DNA from: Alphaproteobacteria bacterium
Lineage (GTDB): Bacteria > Pseudomonadota > Alphaproteobacteria > Rhizobiales > Beijerinckiaceae
DNA length: 9,555 nucleotides
Direction of reading: 5' to 3'
Assembly (NCBI GenBank): GCA_009920595.1
Contig: RFZR01000048.1
Span: 1 to 9,555 of the forward strand
The notes beneath the pieces were generated by a model. That model saw nothing but the letters and a program-made list of their open reading frames with translations. It was not told the DNA's origin and did no database searches. Both the position numbers and the translations under genes were made by a program. Shown piece after piece: positions 1 through 4,851 of this stretch. Numbering within the stretch: the first letter of the stretch is position 1; each line of letters begins with the position of its first letter.

Positions 1-973
1 CACCAGGGAATGAAAGCTTCGGCACCGATTGCCAACCGCCTTCGGTGATTGCGCGCGCGCCATAAGAGAGACGTTTGCCACCTTCAAATGTCGGACGGAT
101 CATCGGATGTGTTTTGAACCGTTGAAACTCGTCAAAAGGCGAGAGCGTCGGGTTGCGATAATTCAAATGCACTACGAAGCCGACGGCCACGAGATTGTCT
201 TCGAGATGATAAAGGAAAGAGCCGCCGCCGGTTTTGCCATCAAGCGGCCAGCCGAACGAATGTTGTACGAGACCTTGCTTGTGGTTCTCAGGTGTAATTT
301 GCCAAAGCTCTTTGATGCCGATGCCGAATTTTGGTGGCTCCCGGCCTTCATCGAGATGAAAATTCTTGATCAATGTTTTCGTGAGATGACCGCGCGCCCC
401 TTCTGCGAAGAGCGTATATTTCGCTTTTAACTCCATGCCGCGCGTGAAACCGTCTTTCACACTGTTATCTTTGGCAATGCCCACGTCACCCGTTGCAACT
501 CCGATGACTTCGCCCTTTTCACCATAAAGAACTTCCGCGGCCGCAAAGCCGGGGTAGATTTCAACACCGAGCGCTTCGGCTTTGGTGGCGAGCCAGCGAC
601 ACACATTGCCAAGCGAGACAATGTAATTACCGTGGTTTGACATCAAAGGCGGCATTAGAAAATTCGGAAGGCGAATGCCGCCCGCAGGTCCAAGCATGAG
701 GAAATGATCATCGGTAACGGCGGTCTTAATGGGCGCTTGATCATCTTCGCGCCAGTCGGGGAGGAGGCGATCAAGGCCGATCGGATCGATGACGGCGCCT
801 GAGAGAATATGCGCGCCGACTTCCGATCCCTTTTCCACGACGACAACGGCGAGATCAGGGTTTTTCTGTTTCAGGCGGATCGCGGCCGCAAGGCCTGCCG
901 GACCGGCACCCACGATGACAACGTCGAACTCCATACCCTCGCGCGGAAGCGCCTGTGCCTCGGCCAAATCCAT
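1..973 (-). CDS. Electron transfer flavoprotein-ubiquinone oxidoreductase (ETF-QO), N-terminal part, cut by window edge
   Basis: ETF-QO is a membrane-associated FAD and 4Fe-4S enzyme. It takes electrons from reduced ETF, fed by acyl-CoA and amino-acid dehydrogenases, and reduces ubiquinone. Translating the minus strand from 973 gives 324 codons before the window ends; the family is usually about 550 residues, so the C-terminal part with the cluster cysteines lies outside. Visible signatures are a Rossmann FAD motif VGAGPAG at residues 21-27, the segment HGNYIVSLGNV near residue 114, and the family-typical stretches VAVGFVVHLNYRNP and FDEFQRFKTHP, followed by LSYGARAITEGGW. The start at 973 has an AGGGGA ribosome-binding site just upstream; ATG at 934 (codon 14) is a weaker alternative just before the FAD motif. 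The gene is divergent from the UDG-like gene. The family call is very safe. The symbols etfD, etf-qo and fixC-like are used inconsistently, so none is given. Confidence 0.95.
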   Translation of the reverse strand, partial: MDLAEAQALPREGMEFDVVIVGAGPAGLAAAIRLKQKNPDLAVVVVEKGSEVGAHILSGAVIDPIGLDRLLPDWREDDQAPIKTAVTDDHFLMLGPAGGIRLPNFLMPPLMSNHGNYIVSLGNVCRWLATKAEALGVEIYPGFAAAEVLYGEKGEVIGVATGDVGIAKDNSVKDGFTRGMELKAKYTLFAEGARGHLTKTLIKNFHLDEGREPPKFGIGIKELWQITPENHKQGLVQHSFGWPLDGKTGGGSFLYHLEDNLVAVGFVVHLNYRNPTLSPFDEFQRFKTHPMIRPTFEGGKRLSYGARAITEGGWQSVPKLSFPG

Positions 974-1069
974 GGTTGTTCCCCTAAGAATGCTCAGCTC
1001 CGAACGCGATTTAACTTCAATCCTCACGCTTTGACTGTCGCAAAGACGGCGTTCGATTGTCTCTTCATT

Positions 1070-1099
1070 CGCATAGCATTTCTGGCAGAAGACTGGCAA
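1070..1099 (-). promoter_or_regulatory. Possible sigma70-like promoter for the ETF-QO gene
   Basis: In the 155-bp divergent gap, the minus strand carries TTGCCA (1094-1099) and TATGCG (1070-1075), separated by 18 bp. This would give a leader of about 90 nt before the start at 973. The match is modest and rests on pattern alone. The rest of the gap (974-1128) holds no other convincing site and no small gene. Confidence 0.25.
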
Positions 1100-1128
1100 A
1101 CCATCGAGCCAGAGTTTAAACTTATCAC

Positions 1129-1971
1129 ATGGTAAATGAATTCGATCATGACGCGGACCCACGGGAAATCCTGATCCGCTGGCATTTGGCGAGTGGCGTT
1201 GATGCGCTCTTGGACGAAATGCCGCATGACCGTTTCAACGAAGCGCCACCGACGGAAACGCTTTCCACCACCAAAGAAATAAAATCTTCGCCTCGTCCTG
1301 CTTCAAAGCCGGTCTCTTCCCCTCGCACCGCTTCGGCACCGATTCTCGCCAGTGGCTCGAGCGATGAATGGGTTCAAAAAGCGGAGCAGCATGCGGCCGC
1401 CGCGTCTTCACTGAGCGAGCTTCGTGCCGCTTTGGAAAATTTTGAGGGCATCGCGCTCAAAAGAACCGCGCGATCTTTGTTGATGGCGGATGAGGCGAAC
1501 ACTGACGGCCTCGTGATTCTTGGGGATCTTCCCGAAGCCGATGATGAGCGTTCGGGTGAGATTTTTTCTGGTCGTGCGGGTGTGCTTCTTGATCAGATGC
1601 TGGGCGCCATCGGTCTATCGCGAGAGGCTCTCGCTCTCACCATGGCTGTGCCTTGGCGCCCGCCGGGTAATCGTGCGCCGACAACGCAGGAGCTTGCGAC
1701 ACTCGCTCCGTTTTTAAAACGGCAACTTGAATTGCTTCACCCGAAATTGATTTTGTCTTTTGGAACGAGCGGTGCGCAGATGATCGCTGAACGGTCTGAG
1801 ACGATTTTGAAATTGCGCGGTCAATGGCTTGATGTTCCGCTCGGTGAGAAAATCGTTCCGATGCTTGTGAGTTTTGGGCCAGGGCATCTTTTGCGTCATC
1901 CGGCGCAGAAACAATTCGCTTGGCGTGATTTGAAGCTTTTGCGCGAGCGTCTCACAACCATCGACGCATAA
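1129..1971 (+). CDS. Family-4-like uracil-DNA glycosylase superfamily protein, cysteine-free and with altered active-site motifs
   Basis: This 280-residue protein matches the family 4 UDG fold from about residue 95 to 272. Landmarks are SGRAGVLLDQMLGAIGL (147-163), WRPPGNRAPT (176-185), APFLKRQLELLHPKLILSFG (193-212), KLRGQW (228-233) and the ending LLRHPAQKQFAWRDLKLL. Canonical members excise uracil from DNA. Here the four Fe-S cysteines of family 4 are all absent (the protein has no cysteine; the KCRPPGNR position reads PWRPPGNR). Motif I, usually GEAPG or GEGPG, reads GDLPE (132-136), and motif II, usually HPAYLL or HPSYLL, reads GPGHLL (250-255), losing the histidine. Residues 40-80 are a Pro/Ser/Thr-rich linker after a short N-terminal region. 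ATG 1129 lacks a good ribosome-binding site but suits the N-terminal pattern I recall for alphaproteobacterial homologues. I am confident of the superfamily; catalytic activity is doubtful. It could be a structural or DNA-binding relic rather than an active glycosylase. Confidence 0.85.
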   Translation: MVNEFDHDADPREILIRWHLASGVDALLDEMPHDRFNEAPPTETLSTTKEIKSSPRPASKPVSSPRTASAPILASGSSDEWVQKAEQHAAAASSLSELRAALENFEGIALKRTARSLLMADEANTDGLVILGDLPEADDERSGEIFSGRAGVLLDQMLGAIGLSREALALTMAVPWRPPGNRAPTTQELATLAPFLKRQLELLHPKLILSFGTSGAQMIAERSETILKLRGQWLDVPLGEKIVPMLVSFGPGHLLRHPAQKQFAWRDLKLLRERLTTIDA

Positions 1972-1976
1972 AAAAA

Positions 1977-2002
1977 CCGCGCCTGAAGGCGCGGCTCTTT
2001 TT
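1977..2002. terminator. Bidirectional intrinsic terminator between the UDG-like gene and the F0 operon
   Basis: A perfect 7-bp GC stem, CCGCGCC (1977-1983) and GGCGCGG (1988-1994), closes a TGAA loop. It is followed on the plus strand by CTCTTTTT and on the minus strand by a run of T (AAAAAA at 1971-1976 read in reverse). It sits right after the UDG-like stop (1969-1971) and 20 nt beyond the last F0 gene, so it can end both convergent transcripts. Confidence 0.93.
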
Positions 2003-2022
2003 CACGGTGCAGCCTATTCCGT

Positions 2023-2502
2023 TTAGCGGAATTCGCGTCGCACTTCCGTGAGATCCTGCTCAAGCAATTTGTCGGCCGTGGCTCCCACAACTGTTTGACG
2101 CAAGATGATTTCAGAGGCTTTGATCGCAGCATCAGCGGCAGCCGCGCGAACTTCTGCCATCGCATTGGCTTCGGCTTGTGCGATGCGCTTTTCAGCCATT
2201 TCGCGACGACGCTTCATGAAGCTTTGGAATTCAGCATCCACTTCTGCCGTATAACGCGCGGCTTCCGCCTTCGCGCGCGCGATGATCTCATCCGCTTCAT
2301 GTTCGGCAGCGGCGAATTTGTTTTTATATTCTTGAAACACACGCTGCGCTTCTTCACGCAGAGCTTTGGCTTCTTCGAGCTCTTTGCGGATTGCATCCGC
2401 GCGATTGTCGAGACCCGTGATCAGCGTTTTGAAGGCACCGAAATACCAAAGTACGCCTAAGAAAACAACGAAGGCAGCGGCAACCCAAAATGCAGCATCC
2501 AT
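2023..2502 (-). CDS. atpF: F0F1 ATP synthase subunit b
   Basis: This 159-residue protein is part of the peripheral stalk that holds the F1 head against rotation. It has one N-terminal membrane segment (residues about 4-23, starting DAAFWVAAAFVVF) followed by a long charged alpha-helical coiled coil rich in Ala, Glu, Lys and Arg (about 30-140), and its length is normal for subunit b. A ribosome-binding site AGGGGAGC (2511-2518) overlaps the stop codon of the upstream b' gene, which fixes the start at 2502 and suggests coupled translation. It is the last gene of the F0 operon and ends 20 nt before the terminator. The paired b and b' arrangement is typical of alphaproteobacteria and other photosynthesis-related lineages; the b rather than b' call rests on its position after b' and on the short N-terminus. 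Confidence 0.95.
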   Translation of the reverse strand: MDAAFWVAAAFVVFLGVLWYFGAFKTLITGLDNRADAIRKELEEAKALREEAQRVFQEYKNKFAAAEHEADEIIARAKAEAARYTAEVDAEFQSFMKRRREMAEKRIAQAEANAMAEVRAAAADAAIKASEIILRQTVVGATADKLLEQDLTEVRREFR

Positions 2503-2517
2503 AGCGGCGCGCTCCCC

Positions 2518-3063
2518 TTAGTTCTTCAAGACGCGGCCAACGACAGCCGCCGCTTCGCCAGCACCCGGTGTGATGCCCGATAATTGGCGCACAATCGCGA
2601 GTGTCGCTTCTGAAGCGATCTCACCCACATTCGCCATCGCTTTCGCCTGGTTTTCGGCAATTGTGTGCTCTTCCGCATCAAGATTTGCGGTAAGTTCGGC
2701 GTCGAACGCGGCGCGTTTCTTGATGATTTCGGCATTCAAACGATCGCGCGTCTGCTTGCCGATGTCTTCAGCGTGAGCATGCGCATCCGCGAGCGCTTTC
2801 TCGAAAGAAGCAATCGCTGACTCGGTCTCTGCACGCAAACGTGCGGCTTCGTTGAGATCGCCTTCGTGTGCTGCGCGCCGTGCATCCAAAATCCCTTCAA
2901 CACGCGGCAAAGCAATCCGCGACATGAGGAGATAAAGAAGCCCGAAAATGATCGCGAGCCACAAGAGCTGCGGTCCGAATGTCGACGGATCGAAGGGCGG
3001 GAACACAGGGCTGTGTCCGCCATTATGACCCACCTCGGTCGTGGTCTCTGGAGTCGTTGCCAT
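2518..3063 (-). CDS. atpG: F0F1 ATP synthase subunit b'
   Basis: This 181-residue second b-type stalk subunit pairs with b in the peripheral stalk. It begins with a polar, His/Gly/Thr-rich cytoplasmic segment (about residues 1-20), then FPPFDPSTFGPQLLW, a membrane helix at about 30-50, and a long charged coiled coil to about residue 160. The FPPFDPSTFGPQ block before the membrane helix is a pattern I associate with hyphomicrobial b' subunits. Start ATG 3063 has only a weak purine-rich ribosome-binding site (GAGAAAG), unlike the strong sites of its neighbours, and it lies downstream of three hairpins in the c-b' spacer. There is no in-frame upstream start between it and those hairpins. The symbol is used variously as atpG, atpF' or atpX. 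Confidence 0.93.
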   Translation of the reverse strand: MATTPETTTEVGHNGGHSPVFPPFDPSTFGPQLLWLAIIFGLLYLLMSRIALPRVEGILDARRAAHEGDLNEAARLRAETESAIASFEKALADAHAHAEDIGKQTRDRLNAEIIKKRAAFDAELTANLDAEEHTIAENQAKAMANVGEIASEATLAIVRQLSGITPGAGEAAAVVGRVLKN

Positions 3064-3085
3064 CGCACTTTCTCGCGCGGGAGAC

Positions 3086-3101
3086 GGAGGCTCGCGCCTC
3101 C
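3086..3101 (-). promoter_or_regulatory. Hairpin C in the c-b' spacer (GNRA tetraloop, buries an SD-like sequence)
   Basis: On the transcribed strand GGAGGC and GCCTCC form a 6-bp GC stem closed by GCGA, which fits the stable GNRA tetraloop class. The 5' arm, preceded by A, reads AGGAGG like a perfect Shine-Dalgarno, but it lies 36 nt from the b' start, with no in-frame start codon nearer. It is the third of three consecutive hairpins. A role in RNA stability or translation control is inference. Confidence 0.6.
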
Positions 3102-3113
3102 TGATGAATGAAG

Positions 3114-3133
3114 CCCCGCCGATACCGGCGGGG
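3114..3133 (-). promoter_or_regulatory. Hairpin B in the c-b' spacer
   Basis: CCCCGCCG and CGGCGGGG form a perfect 8-bp GC-only stem with a 4-nt loop. On the transcript it is followed by CTTCATTC rather than a run of U, so it is not a good complete terminator. It could protect an atpE-containing RNA 3' end or cause partial termination. Confidence 0.7.
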
Positions 3134-3146
3134 TAGTCCTTGAAAC

Positions 3147-3172
3147 ATGATCGAACGACAGCGTTCGATCAT
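3147..3172 (-). promoter_or_regulatory. Hairpin A in the c-b' spacer, just after atpE
   Basis: Perfect 11-bp arms, ATGATCGAACG (3147-3157) and CGTTCGATCAT (3162-3172), enclose a 4-nt loop. It begins 14 nt past the atpE stop codon. No U-tract follows, which argues for RNA protection or processing rather than termination. Confidence 0.75.
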
Positions 3173-3186
3173 CGTCTCTCCGTTTA

Positions 3187-3414
3187 TTAGATAACGAACA
3201 GCAAGAGAATCGCGACGAGGAACGCGAAAATGCCAAGACCTTCGGCGAGAGCGGCACCGATGAAAGCGCGGCCGAACTGGCTGTCGGAAGCTGACGGATT
3301 ACGCAGCGCGCCCGAGAGGAAGTTGCCGAAAATCACACCGACGCCGATGGCGGCGATGCCCATGCCGATGGCGGCGAGACCAGCACCGATATATTTTGCA
3401 GAGACGGGATCCAT
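3187..3414 (-). CDS. atpE: F0F1 ATP synthase subunit c (rotor ring)
   Basis: This 75-residue hairpin of two membrane helices forms the proton-driven c-ring. Helix 1 carries the glycine-rich packing motif (GAGLAAIGMGIAAIGVGVIFG, written as residues 10-30), the polar loop is R38-N39-P40, and helix 2 carries the proton-binding Glu58 in ALAEGLGIF. I do not see the polar sodium-ligand pattern (the Gln in helix 1 and the Ser after the Glu), so a proton ring is expected. The start at 3414 has a strong ribosome-binding site. The gene lies between atpB and b', with a long structured spacer after it. Length and motifs are standard. Confidence 0.98.
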   Translation of the reverse strand: MDPVSAKYIGAGLAAIGMGIAAIGVGVIFGNFLSGALRNPSASDSQFGRAFIGAALAEGLGIFAFLVAILLLFVI

Positions 3415-3419
3415 GTTGT

Positions 3420-3425
3420 GCTCCT
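3420..3425 (-). promoter_or_regulatory. Strong ribosome-binding site of atpE
   Basis: AGGAGC lies 5 nt before the atpE ATG, the best-placed site among the F0 genes. Subunit c is needed in many copies per enzyme, so strong initiation here makes biological sense. Confidence 0.75.
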
Positions 3426-3468
3426 GTTTGATGAGTGGATCGGTTGAAAAGGGGAACCGGACCTTCTG

Positions 3469-4218
3469 TTAGTGTCCGGGATGGATCGCGTCGTTGAGAT
3501 AGACGCAAGTGAGAATGGCGAAGACATAGGCCTGCAAAAACGCGACAAGAAGTTCAAGCGCGGTTAAAGCCACCGTCATCGCGAACGGAAGAGGTGCCAA
3601 AATAACGGCCCATGTGCCTGAAGCGAGCAACATGGTTACGAAGCCACCAAACACTTTCAATGTGATGTGGCCAGCGAGCATATTGGCGAAGAGACGAACC
3701 GAAAGACTGATCGGACGCGAAATAAATGAGATCACTTCGATCAGAACCAACAATGGCAACAAGACAGGCGAGACACCTGACGGCACAAAGAGATGAAGGA
3801 AATGCATGCCATTGCGATAGAAGCCGTAGATGATCACGGTGAGAATGACGAGCGCAGCAAGCGCGAAAGTTACGATGATGTGGCTCGTGACCGTGAATGT
3901 GTAGGGGATGATGCCAATCAGGTTCGACAACAACACGAACATGAACAACGAAAACACCATCGGGAAGAAGCGCATACCGTCTTGTCCGGCCGAGCCGCGA
4001 ACGGTTGACGCAACAAACTCATAAGCCACTTCACCAAGGGATTGAAGGCGACCCGGCACAAGCGCGCGCGGTGAGGTGCCAAAGATCATGATGAAGCTCG
4101 CAACCGCGAGAACGGCAATCATGAACACAGCGGAATTTGTAACGGGCAATGGACCGATATGGAACATTGGCGCAATCACAAATTGATGGATGGGATCAAT
4201 TCCGCCTTCAGCCGCCAC
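3469..4218 (-). CDS. atpB: F0F1 ATP synthase subunit a (proton channel stator)
   Basis: This 249-residue multi-spanning membrane protein forms the two proton half-channels next to the c-ring. The essential arginine is R175 in SLSVRLFANMLAGH (171-184), equivalent to E. coli R210. Gln229 in AFLQAYVFAILTCVYL matches E. coli Q252, and Glu222 lies one turn earlier. The N-terminus (DPIHQFVIAPM) is the usual alphaproteobacterial form. Five or six hydrophobic helices are visible between residues 28 and 243. The start is GTG at 4218, with GAGGAG 7 nt upstream (4226-4231) overlapping the atpI stop codon; there is no competing in-frame ATG before residue 18. Spacing to atpE is 54 nt. Confidence 0.97.
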   Translation of the reverse strand: MAAEGGIDPIHQFVIAPMFHIGPLPVTNSAVFMIAVLAVASFIMIFGTSPRALVPGRLQSLGEVAYEFVASTVRGSAGQDGMRFFPMVFSLFMFVLLSNLIGIIPYTFTVTSHIIVTFALAALVILTVIIYGFYRNGMHFLHLFVPSGVSPVLLPLLVLIEVISFISRPISLSVRLFANMLAGHITLKVFGGFVTMLLASGTWAVILAPLPFAMTVALTALELLVAFLQAYVFAILTCVYLNDAIHPGH

Positions 4219-4225
4219 GCTCTCG

Positions 4226-4231
4226 CTCCTC
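4226..4231 (-). promoter_or_regulatory. Ribosome-binding site that fixes the GTG start of atpB
   Basis: GAGGAG sits 7 nt before GTG 4218 and overlaps the atpI stop codon TGA (4230-4232). This supports the non-ATG start and suggests translation coupling between atpI and atpB. Confidence 0.75.
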
Positions 4232-4607
4232 AGTCGTTACGGCCCTTCGGGTCCGTATCCATCGGCCGGGCGCGGCTTTTGCCACTCCCGAGTTTCACCA
4301 TATTCCAGAAGCCGGCGGCAACGCCGAGCATCATGAAAACGATCAAAAAGATCGGCGACAATCCCGACCAGCGGTCGATTTGCCATCCGATGATCGCGCC
4401 GACAGCGACACCCGCAATGAGCTCTGCAAGCATTCGAAACCCAAGGGCCATCGCCTTGCCGGTTTCGCCACCCACAGCCGCGGCTTCCGCCTGTCTGCGA
4501 TCACTTTCGGAGGATTCCGCCTGCTTCTTCTCAATCGCGCCCGCAAGTTTTGCGAGCCGCTCTTGAAGAGCGCGGTCTCCACCGTCTTCGTGATCCACCT
4601 CTTTCAT
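4230..4607 (-). CDS. atpI: ATP synthase protein I, F0 assembly factor
   Basis: This protein of 125 residues from ATG 4607 has a charged, hydrophilic N-terminal half and two membrane segments: about residues 53-75 (ending GAIIGWQIDRW) and 84-105 (PIFLIVFMMLGVAAGFWNM). The G-W-x-x-D-x-W then AGFWNM pattern is typical of the AtpI / F0F1-ATPase-associated family. Members sit at the head of atp operons and help c-ring assembly or ion supply. An in-frame TTG at 4628 would add seven residues (132 in all); I prefer ATG 4607 because AGGA sits five bases before it. The atpB start lies 11 nt beyond the stop codon. It is the first gene after the promoter at 4724-4752, with a leader of about 110 nt. Confidence 0.9.
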   Translation of the reverse strand: MKEVDHEDGGDRALQERLAKLAGAIEKKQAESSESDRRQAEAAAVGGETGKAMALGFRMLAELIAGVAVGAIIGWQIDRWSGLSPIFLIVFMMLGVAAGFWNMVKLGSGKSRARPMDTDPKGRND

Positions 4608-4723
4608 CGGATCCTGTTCCGCGAACAAATTGTCTCGCGTCTATCGGCTTGATTTTCTTGGAGAAAAACCCGCCGGTGAAGAACGACTGAGCCGAGGTCT
4701 GGCCCGCCCTTTCGAGCGCGCGC

Positions 4724-4752
4724 ACCATAGTTTTTTACCCCTAGCCTGTCAA
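4724..4752 (-). promoter_or_regulatory. Sigma70-type promoter of the F0 operon
   Basis: The minus strand has TTGACA (4747-4752), a 17-bp spacer, and TATGGT (4724-4729): a perfect -35 and a good -10 at ideal spacing. Transcription should start near 4717, leaving about 110 nt before the atpI ATG. It lets the F0 genes be transcribed independently of smc upstream, although no clear terminator separates the two. Confidence 0.8.
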
Positions 4753-4767
4753 GGTAACGGCCCCTTT

Positions 4768-4809
4768 CCTTAACCCATTGAAAAACTTAATATTTTCAAC
4801 GATTTAAGG
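4768..4809. repeat. Nested 42-bp interrupted palindrome between smc and the F0 promoter
   Basis: Two pairs of inverted arms share one centre. The outer pair is CCTTAA (4768-4773) with TTAAGG (4804-4809); the inner pair is TTGAAAA (4778-4784) with TTTTCAA (4793-4799). They are separated by 4-nt spacers on both sides and an 8-nt AT-rich centre, with 16 of 21 half-site positions matching. It lies 15 bp upstream of the -35 box. It may be an operator, an AT-rich activator site or an AU-rich RNA hairpin after smc. Its function is unknown. Confidence 0.65.
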
Positions 4810-4851
4810 CGACTTCACCTTTGGTCTCACGCGGCTTTCTGTTGCACCGCG

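Noticed and set aside
29..430. A 133-codon plus-strand frame opposite the ETF-QO gene
   Set aside because: It is antisense to clear ETF-QO coding sequence and shows no protein family features.
1031..1059. TTGACT as a -35 box for the UDG-like gene
   Set aside because: No acceptable -10 hexamer lies 16-18 bp downstream.
3457..3479. Inverted repeat CCGGAC / GTCCGG across the atpB stop codon
   Set aside because: Six-bp arms with an 11-nt loop are weak and partly coding; chance cannot be excluded.
4531..4728. A 65-codon minus-strand reading frame starting in the F0 leader and running into atpI
   Set aside because: Its ATG lies inside the -10 box (4724-4729), so it would not be in the main transcript. 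It overlaps atpI in another frame and shows no recognisable domain.
4770..4807. Three TTAA blocks spaced 17 bp apart as CtrA sites
   Set aside because: The CtrA consensus needs TTAA-N7-TTAA; here the gap is 13, and the blocks are better explained by the palindrome.
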